A stretch of DNA of 14,786 bases from Eubacteriales bacterium (GCA_029098205.1 JAQXNW010000169.1:1-14786), one strand, 5' to 3'; counted from the first letter of the stretch, positions 1 through 6,078 are shown. Made by a program: numbers and translations. The notes: generated by a model not told the origin, from the sequence alone.

Positions 1-214
1 CAAAAACGCCTTTTCTTTCAAAAGTATCGATCAGACAAGGCTGTCCGCTCAAGGTTTCGAATGTCATCGGAGTGATGAACTTCGCCGCATTCGCTGTCAT
101 CAATACGTGGACTTCCGCGCCGGCCTTATGAAGACGGCTCACCAAGGACGCTGTTTTATACGCTGCAATGCCGCCGCTGACGCCGATAATGACTGTTTTT
201 CCGTTCAGCATCAT
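1..214 (-). CDS. coaBC: Phosphopantothenoylcysteine decarboxylase / phosphopantothenate-cysteine ligase, N-terminal part (partial)
   Basis: CoaBC makes 4'-phosphopantetheine for coenzyme A: the ligase half joins cysteine to phosphopantothenate and the flavoprotein half decarboxylates the product. Only the first 71 codons are inside the window. They begin MMLNGKTVIIGVSGGIAAYK and continue with a stretch ending MTFETLSGQP. This is the typical start of the FMN-binding decarboxylase domain: a Rossmann-like first strand with a GGIAAYK loop, then the TPxTFxTLSG segment. The catalytic His and the ligase domain lie off the left edge. Two consecutive ATG codons (214 and 211) are possible starts. An AGGAAAGAG-type ribosome binding site sits 9 to 12 nt upstream. 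The gene follows the rplT terminator, so it probably has its own promoter, but I see only a weak -10-like TATATA near 230. It could be a stand-alone CoaC-type decarboxylase, because the C-terminal half is not visible. Confidence 0.85.
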   Translation of the reverse strand, partial: MMLNGKTVIIGVSGGIAAYKTASLVSRLHKAGAEVHVLMTANAAKFITPMTFETLSGQPCLIDTFERKGVF

Positions 215-280
215 ACTCTCTTTCCTCGCTTATATACGGAACCATTTCCGATATTCATGAGAACTGCCCTGATAAAATCC

Positions 281-312
281 AAAAAAACGGTCGAAATCTT
301 AGGTTCGACCGT
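281..312 (-). terminator. Intrinsic terminator of the infC-rpmI-rplT operon
   Basis: On the minus strand a 9-bp perfect stem (304-312 with 287-295, arm ACGGTCGAA on the plus strand) closes an 8-nt loop and is followed by six or seven U residues (281-287). It lies about 45 nt after the rplT stop codon and separates this operon from coaBC. Confidence 0.9.
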
Positions 313-358
313 CATTTCTGCTTATTATATTACGACAGATTCGAAGGATTTACAATCC

Positions 359-715
359 TTACTTAAGCGCTGCCTTCGCTGTATCGCAGAGAGCCGTGAA
401 ATCCTGCGGATTCGAAATCGCGATTTCGGAAAGCATCTTGCGGTTGATATCAACCCCTGCAAGCTTCAGTCCGTTGATCAGCTTGCTGTAGCTGAGGTCG
501 TTCATCCGGGCCGCCGCATTAATCCGGGCGATCCACATTCTTCTGTACTCTCTCTTCTTCAGCTTGCGGCCGACATATGCATACCGCAGAGACCGCATTA
601 CAGCCGGATTTGCCGCACGGTAGTTGCGGCTCTTCTGACCGTAATAGCCCTTTGCCATCTTCAGAACTTTTTTATGTCTCTTGTGCGCGTTTACGCCCTT
701 CTTAACTCTTGCCAT
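359..715 (-). CDS. rplT: Large ribosomal subunit protein bL20
   Basis: bL20 binds 23S rRNA early in 50S assembly, and in several bacteria it also represses its own operon by binding the mRNA leader. The 118-residue protein has the usual family length. It shows the basic N-terminal extension (MARVKKGVNAHKRHKKVLK), the GYYGQKSRNYR segment, and the C-terminal globular domain with NDLSYSKLINGLK and an internal GVDINRKMLSEIA. The start is fixed by an AGGAGG site 8 nt upstream. It is the last gene of infC-rpmI-rplT, 28 nt downstream of rpmI, and it is followed by a strong terminator. The structured infC leader in this window is the likely site of feedback by this protein. Confidence 0.98.
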   Translation of the reverse strand: MARVKKGVNAHKRHKKVLKMAKGYYGQKSRNYRAANPAVMRSLRYAYVGRKLKKREYRRMWIARINAAARMNDLSYSKLINGLKLAGVDINRKMLSEIAISNPQDFTALCDTAKAALK

Positions 716-743
716 AATTTATACCTCCTGAAACTGTCCTAAA

Positions 744-944
744 CTACTTACCCATGCTTCTGAGCATTCTCTTCTCGTCCGCGCTCGTCAGCATTGTGGA
801 CTGTCTCAGTCCCATTTTACGCTTCGGCGATTTCTTGGTCAGAATATGACTCTTATATGCCTTATGTCTCTTTACCTTGCCGGATCCTGTAATCTTCAGT
901 CTCTTGCAGGCGCCTCTGTGGGATTTCATTTTGTTTTTAGCCAT
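744..944 (-). CDS. rpmI: Large ribosomal subunit protein bL35
   Basis: bL35 is a small, very basic protein of the 50S subunit. The 66-residue product has the typical N-terminus (MAKNKMKSHRGACKRLK), a KRHKAYKSHILTKKSPKRK core and the C-terminal segment ending MLRSMGK. An AAGGAGG site lies 9 nt before the ATG. The gene sits between infC and rplT, in the order conserved across most bacteria, so it should be translated from the same mRNA. Confidence 0.98.
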   Translation of the reverse strand: MAKNKMKSHRGACKRLKITGSGKVKRHKAYKSHILTKKSPKRKMGLRQSTMLTSADEKRMLRSMGK

Positions 945-1019
945 GATGGTAATCCTCCTTCACACCGCGGAAAAATCATTCACACGGGTTCTATAGTTCT
1001 CTTCACAATCAGAAGCAGC

Positions 1020-1544
1020 TTATTTCTTATGCTCTTCTTTCTTCGGTACCAGGAACATCGTAAGACTTCTGCCCTCAAAAGCAGGTTTCTTGTCGACAGA
1101 ACCAACTTCCGAACAAAGGTCCGCAAAGCTGTTCATTACTTCTCTGCCCTTATTGACGTAGTCACGCTCCCTGCCGCGAAAACGAAGACTTACCTTCACC
1201 TTATCCCCGTTGGTCAGGAACTTGATGGCCGTCTTCGCCTTCGTCTGGATGTCATGCTCTTCAATAAAGGTACTGAGCCGGATTTCCTTCACCTGAATGG
1301 TTTTCTGTTTTTTCTTTGCCTCTTTCTGGCGCTTCTGGATCTCATAACGATACTTGCTGTAATCCAGAATTTTCGCTACCGGAGGATTGGCATTCGGAGA
1401 AATTTCCACCAGATCAAGATTGCTTTCTTCCGCCAGAGCCAAAGCCTCTCTGCGGCTCATGATGCCAACCATCTGCCCATCCTGAGCGATTATACGAAGT
1501 TCTTTCGCACGGATTTCTTCATTGATCCTAGCTTCTTTATTAAT
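1020..1544 (-). CDS. infC: Translation initiation factor IF-3 (AUU start)
   Basis: IF-3 binds the 30S subunit, keeps 50S subunits off and checks start-codon/initiator-tRNA pairing. The protein has the N-terminal domain (INEEIRAKELRII, then NLDLVEISPNANPPVAKILDYSK), a lysine-rich linker (residues QKRQKEAKKKQK) and the C-terminal domain (VKVSLRFRGRE, then EGRSLTMFLVPKK). I place the start at the ATT codon at 1544-1542. It is preceded by AAGGGAGG with exactly 8 nt spacing, and it gives a 174-residue protein beginning at INKEARINEE, near the family's normal N-terminus. Upstream ATGs in frame (1565 and 1622) lie just 3' of, or before, the attenuator hairpin and have no ribosome binding site; the 1622 start would add residues that no IF-3 has. 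AUU starts are known for infC in Escherichia coli, where they let IF-3 regulate its own synthesis. Confidence 0.96.
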   Translation of the reverse strand: MNKEARINEEIRAKELRIIAQDGQMVGIMSRREALALAEESNLDLVEISPNANPPVAKILDYSKYRYEIQKRQKEAKKKQKTIQVKEIRLSTFIEEHDIQTKAKTAIKFLTNGDKVKVSLRFRGRERDYVNKGREVMNSFADLCSEVGSVDKKPAFEGRSLTMFLVPKKEEHKK

Positions 1545-1552
1545 TTTATTTT

Positions 1553-1560
1553 CCTCCCTT
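1553..1560 (-). promoter_or_regulatory. Ribosome binding site of infC that selects the AUU start
   Basis: AAGGGAGG on the minus strand (plus-strand ttcctccctt block at 1551-1560) lies 8 nt before ATT at 1544. The site sits inside the longer open frame, between the ATG at 1565 and the ATT. This argues that the ATG is not used. Confidence 0.85.
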
Positions 1561-1566
1561 ACCATG

Positions 1567-1690
1567 AAAAAAAAGCGGATGCAAAAGCATCCGCCAGTAC
1601 GGCATTCTGCTGCCGCTGCCATTCATACCGACAACCTTACCAGCTGCAGAACCGCGCCGTAAGGTGAGAAGCGGATAACTTCTTCTTGTC
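1567..1690 (-). promoter_or_regulatory. infC leader: folded RNA with transcription attenuator (L20-leader-like)
   Basis: The 5' leader of infC-rpmI-rplT ends in a textbook terminator. A perfect 8-bp stem GCGGATGC/GCATCCGC (1594-1587 with 1582-1575) has a UUUU loop and is followed by U8 (1574-1567), only 22 nt before the AUU start. Upstream, the RNA can form a three-way junction. P1 is GACAA (1690-1686) with UUGUC (1634-1630). P2 is AGAAG/CUUCU (1683-1679 with 1671-1667). P3 is CCUUAC/GUAAGG (1664-1659 with 1640-1635). The loop and closing end of P2 contain AUCCGC (1676-1671), which is complementary to GCGGAU in the 5' arm of the terminator (1594-1589), so an antiterminator is available. Known family: Firmicute L20 leaders, where bL20 promotes premature termination. 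Assignment to that family is inferred from position and the attenuator, not from a covariance search. Confidence 0.8.
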
Positions 1691-1698
1691 ACCGAAAC

Positions 1699-1727
1699 AA
1701 TATACCATCTTTATGATAGATTGTCAA
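1699..1727 (-). promoter_or_regulatory. SigmaA-type promoter of infC-rpmI-rplT
   Basis: TTGACA (1727-1722), a 17-nt spacer and TATATT (1704-1699). Transcription should start near 1692, directly at the structured leader. The -35 box lies only 22 nt after the lexA stop codon. Confidence 0.9.
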
Positions 1728-1749
1728 ACATTTTATTTAGATTCTGCAG

Positions 1750-2394
1750 TCAGTTGAAGAACCGGAAAACACCCCGTACTTTCCCCTGAATGCTGACATT
1801 CTTGACTAAAATCGGACTCATCGTATCATTCTCAGGCTGAAGACGGATATGCCCATCCTCCCTGTAAAATGTCTTAACGGTCGCCTCACTCTCAAAACCA
1901 TCCACCATCGCGACCACAATGTCGCCATTATCAGCTGTACGCTGCTGATGCACGAGGATGAGATCGCCATCCATAATTCCTACATTTTTCATAGACTCAC
2001 CGCGCACTTTCAGAAGAAAACAGTTTCCCCGGACATAGGCAGCGGGTACCGGGAGCGTACCTTCCAGATTCTGATCCGCTGTAATCGGCTGCCCGGCTGC
2101 AACACGCCCTACGATCGGAACATCAACGATATCCTCTCTTTCCCTGGCCGAAGGAAACGACTCCTGATCCCCTTCCTCTTCTTGTTTCACCAGAATAAGC
2201 GCGCGCGGTTTCGAGGGATCCTTCTTCATATATCCCTTCTCCACAAGACTGTTAATATCCTTATATGCGGTGGAAGTGGACCGGATCTCAACCGCCCTGC
2301 AGATCTCCCGCACCGTCGGCGGATAACCCTTCTCTGCGATTTCCTTCTTCAGATAATCCAGTATTTTCTGTTCCCGTTCGGTTAGATCTTTCAT
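1750..2394 (-). CDS. lexA: SOS regulator LexA (repressor and self-cleaving S24 peptidase)
   Basis: LexA represses DNA-damage genes and cleaves itself when bound to RecA filaments. From the ATG at 2394 the protein has 214 residues, close to the usual 205-215. Residues 1-65 form the winged helix-turn-helix (MKDLTEREQKILDYL, YPPTVREICRAVEIRSTST, then a KPRAL wing end). The Ala100-Gly101 cleavage site lies in VGRVAAGQPITA. The catalytic dyad is Ser134 (GESMKNVGI) and Lys174 (ATVKTF). The recognition-helix region reads STSTAYKDINSL rather than the more usual STVHxxLxxL, so its DNA contacts may differ slightly. GAGG lies 7 nt before this ATG. A start at 2469 is unlikely because it falls upstream of the promoter's own start point. 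Tandem LexA boxes over the promoter indicate autoregulation. No terminator is seen before the infC promoter. Confidence 0.96.
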   Translation of the reverse strand: MKDLTEREQKILDYLKKEIAEKGYPPTVREICRAVEIRSTSTAYKDINSLVEKGYMKKDPSKPRALILVKQEEEGDQESFPSAREREDIVDVPIVGRVAAGQPITADQNLEGTLPVPAAYVRGNCFLLKVRGESMKNVGIMDGDLILVHQQRTADNGDIVVAMVDGFESEATVKTFYREDGHIRLQPENDTMSPILVKNVSIQGKVRGVFRFFN

Positions 2395-2452
2395 AGAGAT
2401 TCCTCGCTCGCATATTTCTGTTTCTGCTTCTGTGCATAATTCTATGAATGAT

Positions 2453-2481
2453 ATTTTAACATATTTCACCGATCATGTAAA
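2453..2481 (-). promoter_or_regulatory. lexA promoter
   Basis: TTTACA (2481-2476), 17 nt, TAAAAT (2458-2453). The -35 box overlaps the proximal LexA box (2491-2478), so LexA binding would block RNA polymerase. The mRNA start near 2446 lies downstream of the ATG at 2469 and supports the shorter lexA start. Confidence 0.85.
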
Positions 2482-2491
2482 CGCCTGTTCG
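2478..2491 (-). promoter_or_regulatory. LexA (SOS) box, proximal
   Basis: CGAACAGGCGTTTA matches the Gram-positive SOS consensus CGAACRNRYGTTYC at 13 of 14 positions (last base differs). It overlaps the lexA -35 box. Confidence 0.85.
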
Positions 2492-2497
2492 TCTAAA

Positions 2498-2511
2498 AGA
2501 AGATATGTTCG
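2498..2511 (-). promoter_or_regulatory. LexA (SOS) box, distal
   Basis: CGAACATATCTTCT matches CGAACRNRYGTTYC at 12 of 14 positions. Its start is exactly 20 bp upstream of the proximal box, about two helical turns, so two LexA dimers could bind the same face of the DNA. Confidence 0.75.
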
Positions 2512-2528
2512 CAAGGATCGAAAGCGCG

Positions 2529-2558
2529 TTGACGCAGCATACCTCAGAACAGTATAAT
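2529..2558 (+). promoter_or_regulatory. uraA promoter
   Basis: TTGACG (2529-2534), 18-nt spacer, TATAAT (2553-2558). It is divergent from lexA, and the LexA boxes end 17 bp upstream of this -35 box. The transcript would carry a leader of about 120 nt. Confidence 0.8.
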
Positions 2559-2613
2559 TATTAATATTAAGGGCAGATTCCGGACCCTTCGCTCTTTGCA
2601 TGCGGAGAAACAC

Positions 2614-2668
2614 GTTCAGCATCTTCCGTTCGAAGCATCCTGATCCGAAAGCCGCCCCTCAGCTGAAC
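2614..2668 (+). repeat. Inverted repeat in the uraA leader
   Basis: GTTCAGC (2614-2620) and GCTGAAC (2662-2668) are perfect 7-nt complements. They enclose a small CTTC/GAAG hairpin and end 3 nt before the purine-rich AGGAAGAAGG ribosome binding region. I do not see the conserved PyrR-binding loop, and no U-run follows, so if this has a role it would be on translation or stability. Confidence 0.5.
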
Positions 2669-2685
2669 TTAGGAAGAAGGTTATT

Positions 2686-4005
2686 ATGAGCAGCACAAAC
2701 AAATCCGGAGGCATCTACAACGCACGTGAACTAGGCGTTCCCAAAATGCTGGTTCTCGGTCTACAGCATACGTTCGCCATGTTCGGCGCAACAGTTATGG
2801 TTCCTCTGCTTACAGGGATCAACGTTTCCACCACATTGCTTTTCGCGGGTCTAGGCACCTTGCTTTTCCATTTGATCACAAAAGGGAAAGTTCCTGCGTT
2901 CCTTGGTTCCTCTTTCGCATTTCTCGGCGGATACGCAGCTGTTGCTCCTTTGATCGACGGAAAACCAAATACAGAAATGCTTCCCTACGCATGCGGAGGC
3001 GTCTTCTGCGCAGGGCTTCTTTACGTCGTGATCGCCTGCCTGATGAAAGCCTTTGGTCCCAAACGGGTCATGCGTTTTTTCCCTCCGATTGTAACCGGTC
3101 CGATTATCATCTGCATTGGCCTGGTTCTTGCTCCTTCCGCAATTTCAAACTGCCGGACGAACTGGCTTGTCGCCGCTTCGGCTGTAATCACGGTTATTAT
3201 TTTTAATATCTGGGGCAAAGGAATGCTGAAAATCATTCCGATTATTTTAGGCGTTATTGTATCTTATGCAGTTGCTTTTCTGACGGGCGATGTCAGCCTT
3301 GCCGGCATCGGCGAGGAAGCGGTTTTCGCACTTCCTCCGGTCATGATGATGAAATTCGATCCGAGTGCGATTATTACCATCGTTCCTCTGGCTTTGGCAA
3401 CAATGATGGAGCATATCGGCGATATCACTGCCATCGGAGCGACCACGCACAGAAATTACATCAGTGATCCGGGGCTCCACCGTACGCTTCTTGGAGACGG
3501 CCTTGCAACCAGTCTGGCCGCTGCATTCGGTGCTCCTGCAAATACAACCTACGGAGAAAATACAGGTGTCTTGGCGCTCACCGGAATTTATGATCCGGCA
3601 GTAATCCGGATTGCCGCTTGTTTTGCAATTCTTCTTTCTGTCATTCCGAAGGTCGGATTTGTGATCCAGTCCATCCCCCCGGCAACCATCGGCGGAATTT
3701 CTCTGATTCTCTATGGCATGATTTCCGCGGTCGGCGTTCGGAATGTCGTTGAAAACCATGTGGATTTCACTCGTTCCAGAAACACGATCATTGCAGCTCT
3801 GATTCTTGTTCTCGGCCTTGGATTCAGCGTCGGAACAACAACCGGACTTACATTCCATGCCGGTTCATTCACGATCACGCTTTCCGGACTTGCCATCGCG
3901 TCGGCGGTCGGAATTCTGGCAAATGCAATTCTTCCCGGAAATGAATATGAATTCCATGACGGGAGAAACGAAGAGAAAGACAACTTCGGAACTTATAACG
4001 TATAG
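2686..4005 (+). CDS. uraA: Uracil permease, NCS2 family (UraA/PyrP)
   Basis: This membrane protein takes up uracil with protons for pyrimidine salvage. It has 439 residues and is hydrophobic throughout, consistent with the 14-segment NCS2 fold. Family signatures are clear: GLQHTFAMFGATVMVPLLTG at residues 25-44, then KGKVPAFLGSSFAF, MMEHIGDITAIG around Glu242, and NTTYGENTGV around Glu291. Glu242 and Glu291 correspond to the two uracil-binding glutamates of Escherichia coli UraA (Glu241, Glu290). This supports uracil over the xanthine or ascorbate branches of the family. The ATG follows AAGG by 5 nt. It has its own promoter and leader, and is followed 117 nt later by a corA-like gene with no obvious terminator between, so the two may be cotranscribed. 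Confidence 0.93.
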   Translation: MSSTNKSGGIYNARELGVPKMLVLGLQHTFAMFGATVMVPLLTGINVSTTLLFAGLGTLLFHLITKGKVPAFLGSSFAFLGGYAAVAPLIDGKPNTEMLPYACGGVFCAGLLYVVIACLMKAFGPKRVMRFFPPIVTGPIIICIGLVLAPSAISNCRTNWLVAASAVITVIIFNIWGKGMLKIIPIILGVIVSYAVAFLTGDVSLAGIGEEAVFALPPVMMMKFDPSAIITIVPLALATMMEHIGDITAIGATTHRNYISDPGLHRTLLGDGLATSLAAAFGAPANTTYGENTGVLALTGIYDPAVIRIAACFAILLSVIPKVGFVIQSIPPATIGGISLILYGMISAVGVRNVVENHVDFTRSRNTIIAALILVLGLGFSVGTTTGLTFHAGSFTITLSGLAIASAVGILANAILPGNEYEFHDGRNEEKDNFGTYNV

Positions 4006-4122
4006 AATATATCAGAGCCCGGGAACGCCGTCCTTACAGAAACAGATTTATCCGGATTCATATATGGATAGGGAAATTGTTCATGAAGGGAATGCGGCCC
4101 GGGATTCCATAAAGAGGCACCT

Positions 4123-4902
4123 ATGATTCAGATCTTTAACAGCAGAAACAGACAGGAATTCTGGGATAAGATTCCGGAAAAAGTCTTAAAGAGGATGGAA
4201 GGCATCGATGACTTTGTCGTTCGAATCGGACCTGGCGGATACCTTCTGGCCTTTCACGGACTGGATGAGTCACAGGCCTTCCTGTATTTCGATGAGGATG
4301 AATGCGATCTCTACGCAGATTCCGTTATGCTCTATAAGCATGCGATGAACATCAATCAGGATGACTCCGTGCAGGACATGCAGATGTTTTTCACCGATTT
4401 AACTAAAACAGATCTCGTTCATCTGCAGCAGCTTGAAAACGATGTTTCCAGGCTGGAAGAAAAGCTACTCACCGGAAATATCCCAACCAGCGAAGGTTCT
4501 AAGCGCATTCTCCGCTATCATAAGACGATCCGCCGGAGAAAACGATACTATCAGCGTCTGGAATTTGTAACCGACGAGCTTCAGAATATGGATCCTCGTT
4601 TCAGCAGCTTAAGCCGCCGTTTTGACCGGCTGTACAAAACGATTCTCCGGGTTGACGAAAACCTGGAGCAGGTACGGGAAGCGTACCAGTCGCAGATCGA
4701 TATCGAACAGAACCAGACGATGAAAGTGCTTACTGTCGTAACAACCATCGTAATGCCTCTGACGCTGATTGTAGGCTGGTATGGCATGAATCTCAACATG
4801 CCTGAATTTCATTGGCATTTCGGCTATCCGTATGTCATACTGCTTTCCCTCGGAACCGTCGCTCTGATGCTTTATATTTTCAAGAAAAATCATTGGTTTT
4901 GA
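4123..4902 (+). CDS. CorA-family divalent metal ion transporter
   Basis: CorA proteins are pentameric channels for Mg2+ or, in some branches, Co2+, Ni2+ or Zn2+. The 259-residue protein has a soluble N-terminal domain and a long charged helix region (about residues 95-200, rich in Glu, Arg and Lys). Two C-terminal membrane segments follow (about 203-219 and 235-253). They flank the signature YGMNLNMPEF, with Gly-Met-Asn at 221-223. The tail KKNHWF is short and basic, as in the family. It is about 55 residues shorter than a typical CorA, mainly in the N-terminal domain. An AGAGG site lies 5 nt before the ATG. Substrate cannot be told from sequence alone. The gene follows uraA and ends at a strong hairpin. 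Confidence 0.88.
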   Translation: MIQIFNSRNRQEFWDKIPEKVLKRMEGIDDFVVRIGPGGYLLAFHGLDESQAFLYFDEDECDLYADSVMLYKHAMNINQDDSVQDMQMFFTDLTKTDLVHLQQLENDVSRLEEKLLTGNIPTSEGSKRILRYHKTIRRRKRYYQRLEFVTDELQNMDPRFSSLSRRFDRLYKTILRVDENLEQVREAYQSQIDIEQNQTMKVLTVVTTIVMPLTLIVGWYGMNLNMPEFHWHFGYPYVILLSLGTVALMLYIFKKNHWF

Positions 4903-4941
4903 AGTTTTGCTGTTACTGCCTCTGTTCGCGCTTTTACCATC

Positions 4942-4999
4942 AAAAAAGGCCCTTTTCCTCGGGTATGCATTTCCATGCCGTATTCGGAAAAGAGCCTTT
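4942..4999. terminator. Bidirectional terminator between corA-like and trpC-like genes
   Basis: A long two-part hairpin. AAAGGC plus CTTTTCC (4945-4958) pairs with GGAAAAG plus GCCTTT (4986-4999), with one mismatch. The top stem is GGTATG/CATGCC (4962-4967 with 4974-4979). U-runs flank both sides: six on the minus strand (4947-4942) and a shorter one on the plus strand. It serves two converging genes. Confidence 0.85.
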
Positions 5000-5028
5000 A
5001 TTACTATTACCTTGAATTTCCTGAAAAA

Positions 5029-5853
5029 TTAAAAATAATCCGGAGAAAAGGGATTTCCGGAAGAAACAGGAGTCTGTTTTTTCGCTGCGTTCCGGAAGCT
5101 TTTGACAAACTTCCGGAGATTCCTGGTCTCCGGGTCCCGGAAAAGCGTCACGCCATGAAGCCCCGCGTCTTCCAGAAGCATCGCCTCGTCCGGGCAGCTT
5201 ATTTCAAGATCGGCTGCGGCAATGACATCCGAAGGGAGAAGCTCCATAAGTGCAAGACAGCTTTCGATCTTTTCTTCTTTCGGCTTTTCCCCTGCCGGAG
5301 AAATCCAAACAGCGGAAGCTCCGTCCTGCAGCGATTTTTTCAAATCCTCTTCGCTTTGGATTTCCGCAAGAGCCGTTATTTCCAGCATATCCGAAAGAAG
5401 CAGAAGATTAGAAAGCTCCGCATCCGAAAGAAGGCCTGCCGGAAGAAGGACCGCACTCAGGCCGAATACCTTCGACTGGTATACGGCGTACGGGCTTACT
5501 ATACCGTCTTTTCGAATCACCGGTACGGAAACAGATTCACAAAGCTCTGAAAGAACCTTCGAACGGCCTGTATATATGTCCTCTTCTGTATCCGCCAGAA
5601 AGGCATCAATGCCTGCGGTATCCCAGTCATCTGAAGAATCCAGTACATCTTCCCCGCTTTCGGAAGCGGCTTTTATCCTGCCGATCAAAGTAAGCCCGGG
5701 AGTCAGCAGCGTCTCTGCCATCTGATAAGGATTTTCCGACGGCGGAATCGAAAGCGCCAGATCCTTCAGTTTTTCCAGAGGATATTCCTTCTCGGCTTCC
5801 TGAATGCGAAGAAGGCACTTTTCCTTCCATTTTTCATCATAGGTTCTCTGCAT
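5029..5853 (-). CDS. Degenerate indole-3-glycerol-phosphate synthase (TrpC)-like protein
   Basis: The 274-residue protein aligns by eye along the TrpC barrel: an N-terminal helix region, LIGRIKAASES (residues 57-66; TrpC has xxEIKRASPS), AGIDAFLADTEEDIYTG (80-96), VPVIRKDGIV (110-119), YAVYQSKVFGLSAVLLP (122-138), ITALAEIQSEEDL (159-171) and GASAVWIS (178-185). Lys61, Lys115 and Glu164 match catalytic positions. Other active-site features are gone: the Glu of EIKR is Arg59, the INNRDL loop reads WISPAGE, and the SESGI phosphate loop reads ADLEIS. It therefore probably does not make indoleglycerol phosphate. No trp genes are nearby. The start at 5853 is preceded by AGGGG at 6 nt; an upstream ATG at 5937 lies beyond the likely promoter. 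What it does is unknown. It may be a barrel paralog with another ligand, or a decaying gene kept in frame. Confidence 0.75.
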   Translation of the reverse strand: MQRTYDEKWKEKCLLRIQEAEKEYPLEKLKDLALSIPPSENPYQMAETLLTPGLTLIGRIKAASESGEDVLDSSDDWDTAGIDAFLADTEEDIYTGRSKVLSELCESVSVPVIRKDGIVSPYAVYQSKVFGLSAVLLPAGLLSDAELSNLLLLSDMLEITALAEIQSEEDLKKSLQDGASAVWISPAGEKPKEEKIESCLALMELLPSDVIAAADLEISCPDEAMLLEDAGLHGVTLFRDPETRNLRKFVKSFRNAAKKQTPVSSGNPFSPDYF

Positions 5854-5892
5854 ACTCAACCCCTCAGCATAAAAAGCAAAATAATCGCTATT

Positions 5893-5921
5893 ATTATATT
5901 GAAAGAATCCAAAAAGAGCAA
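5893..5921 (-). promoter_or_regulatory. Promoter of the trpC-like gene
   Basis: TTGCTC (5921-5916), 17-nt spacer, TATAAT (5898-5893). It leaves a leader of about 30 nt before the ATG at 5853. Confidence 0.65.
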
Positions 5922-5968
5922 CCATCCGAATCTTCACACATTATTCAGAATATTTTTCCGCTGCGTGT

Positions 5969-5997
5969 TTGAACCAAAGAAAAAAATGGCATATAAT
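5969..5997 (+). promoter_or_regulatory. Promoter of the rubrerythrin gene
   Basis: TTGAAC (5969-5974), 17-nt spacer, TATAAT (5992-5997). The predicted mRNA start near 6004 coincides with the base of a 9-bp hairpin (6004-6012 with 6026-6034, one G-U pair). I see no clear PerR box. The only nearby palindrome is a short TATTC-A-GAATA at 5942-5952. Confidence 0.8.
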
Positions 5998-6078
5998 ATA
6001 TACGAAGCGGCGTTTCTTTGCTGTGCGCTGCTTCAGTACTTAGAGAGTTCCAAACATTAATACAGGAGGACGATAATT

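Noticed and set aside
107..742. 211-codon open frame on the plus strand
   Set aside because: It is antisense to rplT and coaBC and crosses the operon terminator hairpin; no family resemblance.
1545..1622. Upstream ATG starts (1622, 1565) for infC
   Set aside because: The frame between them contains the terminator hairpin and U-run, and neither ATG has a ribosome binding site, unlike ATT at 1544.
846..1667. 273-codon open frame on the plus strand
   Set aside because: It is antisense to infC and rpmI, whose products are unmistakable.
2395..2469. Longer LexA N-terminus starting at 2469
   Set aside because: This ATG lies between the -35 and -10 boxes of the lexA promoter, so it would not be transcribed. 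The ATG at 2394 has a good ribosome binding site and gives the normal family length.
5942..5952. TATTC-A-GAATA palindrome upstream of rubrerythrin as a PerR-type operator
   Set aside because: It is only 5 bp per arm and does not match the TTATAATNATTATAA PerR box. In A/T-rich intergenic DNA this can arise by chance.
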